DNA of 64,000 bases from Amycolatopsis acidiphila. GTDB lineage: Bacteria; Actinomycetota; Actinomycetes; Mycobacteriales; Pseudonocardiaceae. Of this stretch, positions 25,116 to 34,944 are shown in pieces (position 1 is the first letter of the stretch; the number at the start of each line of letters is the position of its first letter). The notes below the pieces were generated by a model. The model worked only from the letters and a program-made list of their open reading frames with translations. It was not told the origin of the DNA and made no database searches. The stretch is taken from contig NZ_CP090063.1 in assembly GCF_021391495.1 (NCBI RefSeq), forward strand, positions 4,030,001 through 4,094,000, in the 5' to 3' direction. Made by a program: the position numbers and the translations under genes.

Positions 25116-25562
25116 GTGACCACGAACCCGGCAGTGCCGGTGACCGACAGCGGCGAGCTCGCGGCCCGGCTGTTCGTGTCGATCGGCAGGCTCACCCGGT
25201 CGGTGCGGCGCCAGGAGCCCGCCGTGCTGACCCACGGCGAGATCTCGGCGCTGATCACGCTCGTCCGGTCCGGGCCGCTGCGCCTGAGCGACCTGGCCGG
25301 GAAGGAGGGGGTGACCTCGCCGAGCATGTCCCGCATCGTCACCGACCTGACCGAGAAGGGCTTCGTCCGCCGCGAACGCGTCGCCGCCGACCGGCGGGCG
25401 TCGCTCGTCATCGTCACCGACGCCGGCGCGTCGATCGCCGGGGACGCCTGGCTCACCGTCGCCGAGGAGCTGCGCAGGCGGGTCGACCTGCTCGGCGATG
25501 CCGAGCGGGCGGCGATGCGCGCCGCGCTGCCCGCCCTCGAACAGCTGACCGGGCGCGGCTGA
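25116..25562 (+). CDS. MarR-family transcriptional regulator
   Basis: A 148-residue winged-helix regulator. LTHGEISALITLVRSGPLRLSDLAGKEGVTSPSMSRIVTDLTEKGFVRRERVAADRRASLVIVTDAG covers helix-turn-helix and wing, with the D-x-R-x-A wing tip conserved. GTG at 25116 follows GAGGGGA. It is divergent from the VOC gene and converges on the fucose-type ABC operon, separated by a hairpin terminator. Confidence 0.87.
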   Translation: MTTNPAVPVTDSGELAARLFVSIGRLTRSVRRQEPAVLTHGEISALITLVRSGPLRLSDLAGKEGVTSPSMSRIVTDLTEKGFVRRERVAADRRASLVIVTDAGASIAGDAWLTVAEELRRRVDLLGDAERAAMRAALPALEQLTGRG

Positions 25563-25564
25563 CG

Positions 25565-25600
25565 GGCGTGGGCCGGGCAAGGCGTTACCCGGCCCACGCC
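25565..25600. terminator. Bidirectional terminator between marR and the sugar ABC operon
   Basis: GGCGTGGGCCGGG (25565-25577) and CCCGGCCCACGCC (25588-25600) form a perfect 13-bp stem with a 10-base loop between two converging genes (stops at 25562 and 25606). Confidence 0.85.
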
Positions 25601-25605
25601 GCCGG

Positions 25606-26571
25606 CTACTGGTAGAGCGCGGCCTGGATCTTCGGGTCGCCGATGTTCGTCTTGTCGTACCAGTAGTAGGCCGTGTCGATCCGCTTGGGCAGCTGCTGGC
25701 CGTTGATCGCCTTGAGCGCCGCGTCCACCAGCTGCCTGCCGATGTCGACCGGGTCCTGGGTGATGGCACCGGCCTCGGCGCCGCTGTTGATCGCGTCGAT
25801 CTGGGCCTTGCCCGAGTCGAACCCGGCGATGGTGATGCCCGTCTTACCGCTTTCCTGCACGCCCTTGATGACCCCGATCGCCGAGCCCTCGTTCGAGCCG
25901 TAGATCCCCTTGAGGTCGGGGTTGGCCTGCAGGATCGACTTCGTGATGTTGGCCGACTGCAGCTGGTCGCCGCCACCGTACTGCGGGGGCAGCACGGTGA
26001 TGCCGGGCGCGTTCTGCCGCATCCAGTCGAGGAACCCGTCGCGGCGGTCCTTGCCGGACAGGCTGGTCTGGTCGTGCACGACCATCGCGACCTTGCCCTG
26101 ACCGCCGATCTGCTCGGCCAGGTGCTTGGCCGCCTCGGCCGCGGCCGCCTTGTTGTCCGTGGCCACCGTGGTCGCCGGGATGTCGCTGTCCACCCCCGAG
26201 TCGAACGCGATCACCGGGATCTTCTGCGACTTGGCCTGCTGCAGCAACGGCGCCGCCGCGCGCGAGTCCAGCGCGGCGAAGCCGAGCGCCTGCGGCGACT
26301 TGGCCAGCTCGTTGGTGAGCATGTTGACCTGCTGCTCGACGTCCTGTTCGGTGGCCGGGCCGACGAAGGTGATCCGGGCGCCCTTCGCGCTCGCCTCGTC
26401 CTCGGCGCCCTTCTTCACGGCCTGCCAGAACTGGTGCTGGAAGCCCTTGGACACGATCGCGATCAGCGGGCCGTTGCCGCCCGCGCCGGAGCCGCCGCCC
26501 TGCCCGCACGCGGCGAGGCTCACCGCCAGCGCGGCACCCGCGATCGCCGTGACGATCTTCGGAATCTTCAT
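25606..26571 (-). CDS. Sugar ABC importer substrate-binding lipoprotein (RbsB-like)
   Basis: A 321-residue periplasmic-binding-protein-like lipoprotein. The signal peptide ends in lipobox L-A-A-C (Cys22). The Peripla_BP_4 fold is shown by LIAIVSKGFQHQFWQAVKKGAEDEA, PVIAFDSGVDSDIPATTVATDN, LKGIYGSNEGSAIGVIKGV and ITIAGFDSGKAQIDAI. ATG at 26571 follows AAAGGAG by eight bases; a second start 27 bases upstream lacks a site. It ends the leftward sugar operon, 108 bases after the permease, a gap that may allow separate mRNA processing to raise its level. The ligand is inferred to be L-fucose or a related 6-deoxysugar from its neighbours. Confidence 0.87.
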   Translation of the reverse strand: MKIPKIVTAIAGAALAVSLAACGQGGGSGAGGNGPLIAIVSKGFQHQFWQAVKKGAEDEASAKGARITFVGPATEQDVEQQVNMLTNELAKSPQALGFAALDSRAAAPLLQQAKSQKIPVIAFDSGVDSDIPATTVATDNKAAAAEAAKHLAEQIGGQGKVAMVVHDQTSLSGKDRRDGFLDWMRQNAPGITVLPPQYGGGDQLQSANITKSILQANPDLKGIYGSNEGSAIGVIKGVQESGKTGITIAGFDSGKAQIDAINSGAEAGAITQDPVDIGRQLVDAALKAINGQQLPKRIDTAYYWYDKTNIGDPKIQAALYQ

Positions 26572-26679
26572 TGCCAGAACTCCTTTGTTCACAGCCATCT
26601 TTGATGAGCGGCGACAGCCGCTTGGTGGGACCAGTCAGCTCGCGCCGCAGCCCGCACCGGTAGGCAAACTCGAGAACAT

Positions 26680-27672
26680 CTAGGCTTCCTTCTTCCGGAT
26701 GCGGTCGGTGTAGACGGCGACGAGGATGACGCAGCCCAGGATGACGTTCTGCCACTCCTGGGGGATCGACATGATCTGCAGGCCGTTGTTGAGCACCGAG
26801 ATGATCAGCGCGCCGATCAGGGTGCCGATGATCGAGCCCTTCCCGCCCGAGAGGGAGGTGCCGCCGATCACGACGGCCGCGATCGCCTGCAGCTCGTAGC
26901 CCATGCCGGTGGCCGGCTGCGCCGACCCCAGCCGCGCCGAGATCATCACCCCGGCCAGGCCGGTGAACAGCCCGGCGAACGCGTAGATCGCGAGCTTCCA
27001 CCTCCGCACGTCGATGCCCGAGAGCGCGGTCGCCTCCTCGTTGCTGCCGATCGAGTAGGTGTAGCGGCCGAGCACGCTCTTGGTCAGCAGCACGCCCGCG
27101 AGCACCGCGACGACGAGCAGGATCAGCACCGCGTTGGGCAGGTTCGGGATGAGCTCGCCGGAGGAGAGGTCGGTGTAGCCGGCCACGTCGGTGAAGTAGA
27201 TCGGGGTGCTGTGCGACAGCACCAGCGCCAGCCCCTCGGCCACGAGCATCATGGCCAGCGTCGCGATGAACGGCGGGATCTTCAGCAGCGCCACGTTGAT
27301 CCCGTTGACCAGTCCCACCAGCCCGCCGAACAGGATCGCCAGCGGCACGCCGAGGGCCAGCGGCAGGTGCATGTTCACCATGAACACCCCGGACATCACC
27401 GCGCACAGCGCCATCCCCGTGCCGATGGACAGGTCGATCCCGGCCGAGATGATGACGAACGTCGTGCCGGTCGCGAGCGTGCCGATCACCACGGTCGAGA
27501 ACAGGATCGCGATGAAGTTGCCGTAGGAGAAGAAGAACGGGCTGACGATCGAGAAGAAAGCGTAGATCACGATGAGGCTGCCGAACGCGAGCAGCTGCTG
27601 CAGCCTGCTCCTGATCACGCCCGTCACGCCGCCTGCCTGACGCTCCCCCGGCTGCGCTTTGACCGCTGTCAT
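26680..27672 (-). CDS. Sugar ABC importer permease (RbsC-like)
   Basis: A 330-residue permease with eight to ten helices. TFVIISAGIDLSIGTGMALCAV, the segment PPFIATLAMMLVAEGLAL, GRYTYSIGSNEEATALSGI and IAAVVIGGTSLSGGKGSIIGTLIGALIISVLNNGL are the conserved RbsC-family blocks. ATG at 27672 overlaps the ATPase stop by four bases. Confidence 0.9.
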   Translation of the reverse strand: MTAVKAQPGERQAGGVTGVIRSRLQQLLAFGSLIVIYAFFSIVSPFFFSYGNFIAILFSTVVIGTLATGTTFVIISAGIDLSIGTGMALCAVMSGVFMVNMHLPLALGVPLAILFGGLVGLVNGINVALLKIPPFIATLAMMLVAEGLALVLSHSTPIYFTDVAGYTDLSSGELIPNLPNAVLILLVVAVLAGVLLTKSVLGRYTYSIGSNEEATALSGIDVRRWKLAIYAFAGLFTGLAGVMISARLGSAQPATGMGYELQAIAAVVIGGTSLSGGKGSIIGTLIGALIISVLNNGLQIMSIPQEWQNVILGCVILVAVYTDRIRKKEA

Positions 27673-29237
27673 GGCTGCCCTGCCTCCTGTTCCCGGCCGC
27701 CCGCGCCGAGGCCGAGCTCGGCGGCGTCCGCCGGGTTCTCGTCCGGCCGCAACGTCGCGTAGTGCATGATGTTCTCCTGGCTCGCGTCGGCGGCGTCGAG
27801 CACGCGGGTGACCCGCCCCTCGCTCATCACCACGACGCGGTGCGACATGCGCAGGATCTCCGGCAGCTCCGAGGAGATCATGATGATGGACTTGCCCTGC
27901 GCGGCCAGCTCGCCCAGCAGCTGGTAGATCTCCTCCTTGGCGCCCACGTCGATGCCGCGGGTCGGCTCGTCGAAGATCAGGATGTCGCAGTCCTTCGCCA
28001 CCCACTTCGCGATGACGACCTTCTGCTGGTTGCCGCCGGAGAGGTTCTTCGCGGTCTGGTCCAGGGACGGGGTCTTGATCCGCAGCGTGCCGACGTAGCG
28101 CCCGGCGTCGGCACGCAGCGCGCGGTCGCGGACGAACCCGGCGGTGGTGAACCGCTCCCGCAGCGCCGAAAGCGCGATGTTCGCCTTGACGTCCTGGTCC
28201 AGCAGCAGCCCGAACCGTTTGCGGTCCTCGGACAGGTACCCGATGCCGAGCCGGGCCGCGTCGGCCGGGTTGGCGATGCGGACCCGGTTGCCGTGCAGCG
28301 TCACCGTGCCCGCGTCCATCCGGTCCGCGCCGACCAGCGCCCTGGCCACCTCCGTGCGCCCGGCGCCCATCAGCCCGGCGAAGCCGAGGATCTCCCCGTG
28401 CCGCAGGTCGAACGACACGTCGGTGAGCAGCGCCTTCGTGGTCAGGCCTTCGACGCCGAGTACCACCTCGCGGTCGGCCCGGACGCCTTCGGGACGGGCA
28501 CCGGTGTCGATCGCCCGCCCGACCATCAGCGCGATGATCTCCGCCGTGCTCGCGGTGCCCGCGTCGAGGGTGTCGATGTACTCGCCGTCGCGGATGACGG
28601 TGACCCGGTCGGCGATGCGCTTGATCTCCTCCATCCGGTGGGAGATGTAGATGACGCCGGTGCCGGGGTGGACGAACCGGCGGATCAGCTCGTGCAGCGT
28701 CTCCACCTCCGCGTCGTTGAGCGCCGCGGTCGGCTCGTCCATGATCAGCACGCGCGGCTCGTACGACAGCGCCTTGGCGATCTCCACCATCTGCTGGTTG
28801 GCGACGGTGAGCTCGCCGGCCACCGTGCGCGGGTCCAGCGGCAGGCGCAGCCGCTCCAGCAGCGCGGCGGCGTCGGCGTTGAGCTTGCGCTCGTCCAGCA
28901 ACAGCCGGGCGCGGCGGGGCTCGCGGCCGATGAAGATGTTCTGCGCGACGCTCAGGTGCGGCACCAGGTTGAACTCCTGGTGGATGATGCTGATGCCGAG
29001 CCCCAGCGCGTGCCGCGGGCCGGCGGGCTCGTACGGCTCGCCGCCGAGGGTGAAGTGCCCGGCGTCGGCGGTGTGGATGCCCGACAACAGCTTCATCAGG
29101 GTGGACTTGCCCGCACCGTTCTCGCCGACCAGCGCGAGGACCTCGCCCGAACGCAGCTCGAGGCGCATGTCGTGCAGGGCACGCACGCCCGGGAAGCTCT
29201 TGCCGACGCCCTCGGCCTCGAGCAGGGTCTCGGTCAT
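27669..29237 (-). CDS. Sugar ABC importer, double ATP-binding protein (RbsA-like)
   Basis: A 522-residue protein with two ABC domains, as in RbsA/XylG/AraG. The first has Walker A LVGENGAGKST, signature LTVANQQMVEIAKAL (the usual degenerate form) and Walker B VLIMDEPTAAL. The second has a degenerate Walker A (GFAGLMGAGRTEVARAL), signature NLSGGNQQKVVIAKW and Walker B ILIFDEPTRGIDV. ATG overlaps the stop of the lactonase gene by four bases. Confidence 0.92.
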   Translation of the reverse strand: MTETLLEAEGVGKSFPGVRALHDMRLELRSGEVLALVGENGAGKSTLMKLLSGIHTADAGHFTLGGEPYEPAGPRHALGLGISIIHQEFNLVPHLSVAQNIFIGREPRRARLLLDERKLNADAAALLERLRLPLDPRTVAGELTVANQQMVEIAKALSYEPRVLIMDEPTAALNDAEVETLHELIRRFVHPGTGVIYISHRMEEIKRIADRVTVIRDGEYIDTLDAGTASTAEIIALMVGRAIDTGARPEGVRADREVVLGVEGLTTKALLTDVSFDLRHGEILGFAGLMGAGRTEVARALVGADRMDAGTVTLHGNRVRIANPADAARLGIGYLSEDRKRFGLLLDQDVKANIALSALRERFTTAGFVRDRALRADAGRYVGTLRIKTPSLDQTAKNLSGGNQQKVVIAKWVAKDCDILIFDEPTRGIDVGAKEEIYQLLGELAAQGKSIIMISSELPEILRMSHRVVVMSEGRVTRVLDAADASQENIMHYATLRPDENPADAAELGLGAGGREQEAGQP

Positions 29238-30073
29238 CGCGCCCGCTCCGGTACCCCGTACACGGCGTTCGCGGTGCCCGACGTCACGCGGGCCCGCTCG
29301 TCGCCGGACAGCTCGTCCAGGAACGCCGAGTAGACCTCCCAGGCGGGGCCGTACCCTCCGAAGTGGACTGTCATCGGCCAGTCACCTCCGTACATCAGCC
29401 GGTCCGGTCCGAACAGCTCGAACGCCGCCTCGACAGCGGGCCGCACGGCGGCCACGGTGAACGGCGCCCCGGGCATCTGCAGCCCCGAGAGTTTCGCGAC
29501 GGTGTTGGGCCTGCTCGCGACGTCACGCATGACGCGCAGCCAGGCCGCGAAACCATCGGGGTCCCTCGGCGGTTTGCCGAGGTGGTCCAGCACGATCGTC
29601 AACCCGGGCAGGGCCGCCGCGAGCTCCGCGGTCCGGCCGAGGTGGCGCGGCCACGCGTCGGGGACATCGAAGGGCAGACCGCGCTCGGCCAGCAGCGCCA
29701 GCGAACGCCGCACGGCGGGCAGCGCGAGGAACTCGTCGCGGGGGTCGTCGTGCACCAGGTGCCGGACGCCGCGGAACGCGGGATTGCCCTGGTAGCTGTC
29801 GAGGTGGCACTCCGCGGTCGCGGGATCGTCGAGGCGGACCCACCCGACGACCCCGGCGACCCAGTTGTGCGCACCAGCCTGCGCGAGCAGGAACTCGGTG
29901 TCGGCCGCGGAGTCCTCGGCCTGTACGAGGACCGCCGCGGCGACGCCCGCGGCGTCCAGTTCGGACCTGGCCCGCTCGGCGGTGAACGTCGTGTGCAGCG
30001 GGCCCTCCGGGGGCAGCCACGCGTACTCGCTCACGGTCAGGTCCCACAGATGCAGGTGGGTGTCGATCGTCAT
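29234..30073 (-). CDS. L-fuconolactonase-like amidohydrolase
   Basis: A 279-residue amidohydrolase-2 protein. The metal motif D-T-H-L-H-L-W-D is at residues ~4-11, with FRGVRHLVHDDP, LPFDV, IVLDHLGKPP and the C-terminal MYGGDWPMTVHFGGY. This is the pattern of L-fuconolactone and L-rhamnono-lactone hydrolases. It should open the lactone made by the aldo/keto reductase encoded just upstream. ATG at 30073 overlaps that gene by four bases; the in-frame start at 30109 is less likely because the family begins at the metal motif. Confidence 0.87.
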   Translation of the reverse strand: MTIDTHLHLWDLTVSEYAWLPPEGPLHTTFTAERARSELDAAGVAAAVLVQAEDSAADTEFLLAQAGAHNWVAGVVGWVRLDDPATAECHLDSYQGNPAFRGVRHLVHDDPRDEFLALPAVRRSLALLAERGLPFDVPDAWPRHLGRTAELAAALPGLTIVLDHLGKPPRDPDGFAAWLRVMRDVASRPNTVAKLSGLQMPGAPFTVAAVRPAVEAAFELFGPDRLMYGGDWPMTVHFGGYGPAWEVYSAFLDELSGDERARVTSGTANAVYGVPERAR

Positions 30074-31023
30074 GACCGGATCAACCCCTTGTCCCGCAAC
30101 GTCGTCCACAGCTCGTCGGGCACGCTGCCGCGCGACCGCTCGTGGTTCTGCCGCACCTCGTCCGCGGTCGCGGCACCGGCTACCACGGTGCGCACCACGG
30201 GGTCCCGCAACGGGTAGTGCAGCGCCGCGGCGGGCAGCTCGACCTCGAACTCCGCGCAGACGGCGGCGATCTCACGCGCCTTCACGAGCACATCGGGCGG
30301 CACCGCCGCGTACTCGTAGTGCGCCGACTCCGACGGCGTCGCGGTGGCGAGCAGGCCGGAGTTGAACACCGCCGCGGCGACGACCTCCACCGACCGCGCC
30401 CGGCACTCGGGCAGCACCTCGTCGAACGCGCTCTGGTCCAGCAGCGTGCACCGGCCCGCCACCATCAGCACGTCGAGCAGCCCGGACCGGGCTCCGGCGG
30501 CGAGCGCCTCGACCGACTTGGACCCCATGCCCACAGCCGAGACGAGTCCTTCGTCGCGCAGGGCGGCGACCGCGGGCAGCCCCTCGGCCAGCGCCGCGCC
30601 GAGTCCGTACTCCTCCGGGTCGTGCAGGTACACGAGGTCGACCGAGCCGAGCCCCAGCCGCGCCAGCGACTCGTCGAGGCCGCGGCGCACGCCGTCGGCG
30701 GAGAAGTCCCACACCCGCCGGTGGCCGGCGGGCACGTGGAACAGGTTGGCGACGTCGAGCCCCACTCCCCCGGGGTCGGGGACGAGCAGCCGGCCCACCT
30801 TGGTGGACACCACGAACTCCTCACGCGGCTTCGTGGCGAGGAACGCCCCCAGGCGGCGTTCGGACAGCCCGAGACCGTAGTGCGGCGCGGTGTCGAAGTA
30901 CCTGATCCCGCACTCCCAGGCGGTTTCGAGCACGGCGTGTGCCTGCTCGTCGCCCATCGGCGCGTACAGGTTGCCGAGGTTCGCGGCGCCGAGGCCCAGC
31001 GGGCCGGTGGGAGCACTAGCCAT
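30070..31023 (-). CDS. Aldo/keto reductase, probable L-fucose (D-threo-aldose) dehydrogenase
   Basis: A 317-residue aldo/keto reductase. The catalytic tetrad is visible: Asp and Tyr in [11 protein letters not shown], Lys in VVSTKVG and His in [11 protein letters not shown]. The spacing and sequence [19 protein letters not shown] are typical of D-threo-aldose 1-dehydrogenases, which oxidise L-fucose to the lactone. ATG at 31023 lies seven bases after GGAG and overlaps the dehydratase stop by eight bases; an in-frame TTG at 31038 has no site. Context (lactonase, fuconate dehydratase) strongly supports the assignment. Confidence 0.87.
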   Translation of the reverse strand: MASAPTGPLGLGAANLGNLYAPMGDEQAHAVLETAWECGIRYFDTAPHYGLGLSERRLGAFLATKPREEFVVSTKVGRLLVPDPGGVGLDVANLFHVPAGHRRVWDFSADGVRRGLDESLARLGLGSVDLVYLHDPEEYGLGAALAEGLPAVAALRDEGLVSAVGMGSKSVEALAAGARSGLLDVLMVAGRCTLLDQSAFDEVLPECRARSVEVVAAAVFNSGLLATATPSESAHYEYAAVPPDVLVKAREIAAVCAEFEVELPAAALHYPLRDPVVRTVVAGAATADEVRQNHERSRGSVPDELWTTLRDKGLIRS

Positions 31024-32293
31024 AGGTGTACTCCACAATGGACTCCCGCCGCATCTCCGTGCCGGCGCCGGGCGCGCCCGGCGGGAAGTACCGTCCGCCG
31101 CGGACCTCGACCGGGGTCACGAAGTGCTCGTGCAGGTGGTCGACGAACTCGATCATCCGGTCGTCCGCGCTGCCCGAGACCGCGACGTAGTCGAACATGG
31201 CCAGGTGCTGCACGGCCTCGCACAGCCCGACCCCGCCCGCGTGCGGGCACACCCGCACGCCGAACTTGGCCGCCAGCAACAGGATCGCGATGTTCTCGTT
31301 GACCCCGGCCACCCGCGTCGCGTCGAGCTGGAGCACCGAGAGGGCCCCGGCCTGCAGGAACTGCTTGAACAGCACGCGGTTGGCGGTGTGCTCGCCGGTG
31401 GCGACCGGGATCGGCGCCACGGCCCTGGCGATCGCGGCGTGCCCGAGCACGTCGTCCGGGCTCGTCGGCTCCTCGATCCAGGCGATGCCGAACGGGCGCA
31501 GCGCGGCCATCCACTCGATCGCGTCGGCGACGTCCCAGCGCTGGTTGGCGTCCACGGCGATGCGGATGTCCGGTCCGCACGCGTCCCGCGCGATGCCGAG
31601 CCGGCGCAGGTCGTCGTCGAGGTCGGCGCCCACCTTCAGCTTGATCTGGGTGAAGCCGTCGGCGACCGCCTCCCGGCAGAGCCGGGCGAGCTTGTCGTCG
31701 TCGTAGCCCAGCCAGCCGGGTGTCGTCGTGTACGCGGGATAGCCCTCGGCCAGCAGCCGCGCCTCACGCTCGGCGCGGCCCGGCTTCGCCGCGCGCAGGA
31801 TTTCGAGCGCCTCGTCGCGGGTCAGCGCGTCGGTCAGGTACCGGAAGTCGACGAGGTCCACGATCTCCTCGGGGCTGAGCGACGCGAGCAGCTGCCACAG
31901 CGGTTTGCCCTCGCGCTTGGCGCGCAGGTCCCACAACGCGGTGACCACCGCGCCGATCGCCATGTGCATGATCCCCTTCTCGGGACCGAGCCAGCGCAGC
32001 TGCGAGTCGTGCACCAGCTCCCGCCACATCCCGCCGAGGTCGGCCAGCGTCGCCTCGACGTCGCGCCCGGCGAGATGGCCTTCGAGCGCGCGCAGGGCCG
32101 CGACCTGGACGTCGTTCCCCCGGCCGATGGTGAAGACGAAGCCGTGGCCTTCCAGCCCGTCCTCGGCGTCGGTCAGCAGGCGCAGGTAGGCCGCGGAGTA
32201 GTCCGGGTCGGGGTTCATCGCATCGGAGCCGTCGAGCGTCCGCGACGTCGGGAACCGCACGTCGTGGGTCTGCAGGGCGGTGAAACAGGGCAC
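31016..32293 (-). CDS. L-fuconate dehydratase (enolase superfamily)
   Basis: A 425-residue protein, first in the leftward sugar operon. The family N-terminus [27 protein letters not shown] and the [12 protein letters not shown] block are characteristic of FucD. The barrel carries the base Lys-x-Lys in TQIKLKVG, metal ligands in [16 protein letters not shown] and [10 protein letters not shown], and the second-side His in [14 protein letters not shown]. It converts L-fuconate to 2-keto-3-deoxy-L-fuconate. GTG at 32293 is chosen because AGGGAG lies seven bases upstream; GTG at 32299 touches that site. Confidence 0.92.
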   Translation of the reverse strand: MPCFTALQTHDVRFPTSRTLDGSDAMNPDPDYSAAYLRLLTDAEDGLEGHGFVFTIGRGNDVQVAALRALEGHLAGRDVEATLADLGGMWRELVHDSQLRWLGPEKGIMHMAIGAVVTALWDLRAKREGKPLWQLLASLSPEEIVDLVDFRYLTDALTRDEALEILRAAKPGRAEREARLLAEGYPAYTTTPGWLGYDDDKLARLCREAVADGFTQIKLKVGADLDDDLRRLGIARDACGPDIRIAVDANQRWDVADAIEWMAALRPFGIAWIEEPTSPDDVLGHAAIARAVAPIPVATGEHTANRVLFKQFLQAGALSVLQLDATRVAGVNENIAILLLAAKFGVRVCPHAGGVGLCEAVQHLAMFDYVAVSGSADDRMIEFVDHLHEHFVTPVEVRGGRYFPPGAPGAGTEMRRESIVEYTYG

Positions 32294-32327
32294 GAACACG
32301 CTCCCTTGTATGACCGGCGTCACGCAG

Positions 32328-32357
32328 ACGATAGACATCGGATGTATTTACCGTCAA
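32328..32357 (-). promoter_or_regulatory. Promoter of the fucose-type operon
   Basis: On the reverse strand TTGACG (32357-32352) and TATCGT (32333-32328) are separated by 18 bases, close to the housekeeping sigma consensus, and lie 35 bases before the dehydratase start. The palindromic operator candidate occupies the spacer. Confidence 0.6.
32335..32345. promoter_or_regulatory. Operator candidate for the FadR-type regulator (site 1)
   Basis: ACATCGGATGT is palindromic around its central base and lies between the -35 and -10 boxes of the sugar operon, where a bound repressor would block polymerase. It also sits 84 bases before the divergent SDR gene. A near copy (ten of eleven bases) is found at 34238-34248 before the mutarotase gene. 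Confidence 0.6.
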
Positions 32358-32428
32358 GGCTCGCGTCCGGTCCCGGTTTTCCCTAGCATTCCGGCGCAGA
32401 CACCCGACCACTGAGGCGAGGGAGCGGG

Positions 32429-33175
<747 letters not shown>

Positions 33176-33177
33176 AG

Positions 33178-33861
33178 CTACGCCTGCTCGACGAGCGTCT
33201 GCCGGAGCCACTGCTCGACCCCGGCGACGTGGAGCGTGGCGACCGCGCGGGCGATGTCCACCTGCCGGGTCGCGAGCGCGTGCTGGATCGCCCGGTGCTC
33301 GGCGAGGGTCTGCGCCACCACGCCTTCCTGGGTGACCCCGCGCCACGTCCGCGCGCGCTGCGTGCGGCCGGACACGCTCTCCAGCAGCGAGGCGAGCACG
33401 GCGTTGCCCGATCCGGCGGCGATCCGGCGGTGGAACTCGAGATCGTTGTCCACCAGCTGTTCCACCGTGGGCTCGGCGCCGAGCGAGTCCAGCAGCACGG
33501 CGAGTCCCTCGATGTCCGTTGTGGACATCCGCATCGCCGCCAGCTCGGTGACCGCCGGTTCGATGGCGCGGCGGGCCTCCAGGAACTGCAGCACGGTGTC
33601 GTCGCGGTGGAAGTCCACCACGAAGCCCATCGCGTCCATCAGCAGCGACGGCTCGAGACTCGTCACGTAGGTGCCGTCGCCGCGCCGGACGTCGAGGACG
33701 TGGATCAGCGACAGGGCGCGCACGGCCTCGCGCAGGGAGTTGCGGGACAGGCCGAGCCGTTCGGCGAGGTCGGGTTCGCGGGGCAGCCGGTCGCCGGGCT
33801 TCAGCTCGCCGTCGACGATCATCTGCTTGATCGCCTCGATGGCGTCGTCGGTCACGGACAT
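33178..33861 (-). CDS. GntR/FadR-family transcriptional regulator of the fucose cluster
   Basis: A 227-residue regulator. The winged helix at residues ~5-70 includes GELKPGDRLPREPDLAERLGLSRNSLREAVRALSLI and the wing R-R-G-D-G-T-Y-V. The FCD effector domain follows (FLEARRAIEPAVTELAAMR, DLEFHRRIAAGSGN, LAEHRAIQHALATRQ), with the Asp/His metal-ligand positions kept. It should release DNA on binding a sugar acid of the pathway. ATG at 33861 follows the mutarotase stop by five bases, so both share a leftward transcript. The predicted operator is ACATCGGATGT. Confidence 0.88.
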   Translation of the reverse strand: MSVTDDAIEAIKQMIVDGELKPGDRLPREPDLAERLGLSRNSLREAVRALSLIHVLDVRRGDGTYVTSLEPSLLMDAMGFVVDFHRDDTVLQFLEARRAIEPAVTELAAMRMSTTDIEGLAVLLDSLGAEPTVEQLVDNDLEFHRRIAAGSGNAVLASLLESVSGRTQRARTWRGVTQEGVVAQTLAEHRAIQHALATRQVDIARAVATLHVAGVEQWLRQTLVEQA

Positions 33862-33866
33862 CGCGC

Positions 33867-34202
33867 TCAGCCGGCTTTCCGGGCCACCTGGCCGGCGAGG
33901 CTCCACAGCAGCGGGAGCCCGTCGTCGGCGCCGGAGTAGTCGTCGGGCTGGGCGTGCAGCGGGCCGACCGTCGCCTGCCACCGCACGTTGGCGGGGTGCT
34001 CGCGCAGCGCGTGCCGCATCGCCCGGTAGTCCTCGACGTCGATCAGGTGGAACAGCTGCCTGCCGTCGCGCCAGATCCGCCAGTCCCGCACCCCGTGCTC
34101 GGCGAGCGCGGCCGCGACGTCGGCCGGAATGCCGCGGTGGATCGCCTCGTAGTCGGGTTCCGCGCCGGGCTTCAGCTGGGTGTGCAGGGCGATCTGCGGC
34201 AT
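33867..34202 (-). CDS. L-rhamnose/L-fucose mutarotase-like protein (RhaM family)
   Basis: A 111-residue protein. LHTQLKPGAEPDYEAIHRGIPADV holds the catalytic His of the family, followed by DWRIWRDGRQLFHLIDVEDYRAM and PANVRWQ. Members interconvert alpha and beta anomers of 6-deoxysugars. It starts with M-P-Q-I-A-L; the in-frame extension to 34241 runs into the promoter. It is co-transcribed with the regulator gene and supports a 6-deoxysugar as the cluster's substrate. Confidence 0.87.
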   Translation of the reverse strand: MPQIALHTQLKPGAEPDYEAIHRGIPADVAAALAEHGVRDWRIWRDGRQLFHLIDVEDYRAMRHALREHPANVRWQATVGPLHAQPDDYSGADDGLPLLWSLAGQVARKAG

Positions 34203-34237
34203 CCGTGTGCTCCTTCCCGCATCGCTGCAGGCAGGAT

Positions 34238-34248
34238 ACATCGGATCT
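34238..34248. promoter_or_regulatory. Operator candidate for the FadR-type regulator (site 2)
   Basis: ACATCGGATCT differs from site 1 in one base. On the reverse strand a -10-like TATCCT overlaps its end, so it lies in the promoter of the mutarotase/regulator transcript and would give autoregulation. Confidence 0.55.
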
Positions 34249-34317
34249 TTCCGTGAACGACCCCCGTCACGGGCCCTCAGTTGGGCGGTCTTTTCCGGGA
34301 ACAGATCGGATGACTGC

Positions 34318-34944
34318 CTAGCCGAGCAGACCGCGTTGGTAGGCGACCGCCACCGCGGCGGCGCGGTCGCGGACCCCGAGCTTGGTGTAGATGTGCAGCA
34401 GGTGGGTCTTGATCGTGGTTTCGCTGATCAGCAGCCGCCGGGCGGCGACCTGGTTGGTGGCGCCCTCGGCGACGAGCCGCAGCACCTCCAGCTCACGGGG
34501 GCTCAGCGCGTCCGGGGCGTTGGCGCCGACCAGCCCGATGAGGGTGCTGGCCACCGACGGCGCCAGCACGGACTGGCCGGCGTGTGCGGCGCGCACCGCG
34601 CGCAGCAGCTCGTCGCGGGGCGCGTCCTTGAGCAGGTACCCGGTCGCGCCCGCGTCGATGGCGGGCAGCACGTCGCGGTCGGTGTCGTAGGTGGTCAGGA
34701 TCAGCACGCGCGCGGGATGGCCCAGCTCGCGCAGCCGTGCGATGGCCTCGACGCCGCCCATGCCCGGCATCCGCAGGTCCATGAGGATCACGTCGACGTC
34801 GTGCTGCTGGGCGAGGCGCACCGCTTCGGCACCGTCGCCCGCTTCGCCGACGACGTCGAACTCGTCGTCGCCACTGAACAGGCCCCGCAGCCCGTCGCGC
34901 AGGATGGGGTGGTCGTCGACGATCAGCAGCCGGATCGATGTCAT
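34318..34944 (-). CDS. NarL/LuxR-type response regulator
   Basis: A 208-residue regulator. In the receiver domain, acidic D10/D11 lie in LLIVDDHPILRDGL, the phospho-acceptor is Asp56 in VILMDLRMPG, and Thr/Lys lie in ILTTYDTD and YLLKDAP. The LuxR helix-turn-helix spans ~145-200 (LSPRELEVLRLVAEGATNQVAARRLLISETTIKTHLLHIYTKLGV). Its ATG overlaps the kinase stop by one base (TGATG). Regulon unknown. Confidence 0.92.
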   Translation of the reverse strand: MTSIRLLIVDDHPILRDGLRGLFSGDDEFDVVGEAGDGAEAVRLAQQHDVDVILMDLRMPGMGGVEAIARLRELGHPARVLILTTYDTDRDVLPAIDAGATGYLLKDAPRDELLRAVRAAHAGQSVLAPSVASTLIGLVGANAPDALSPRELEVLRLVAEGATNQVAARRLLISETTIKTHLLHIYTKLGVRDRAAAVAVAYQRGLLG

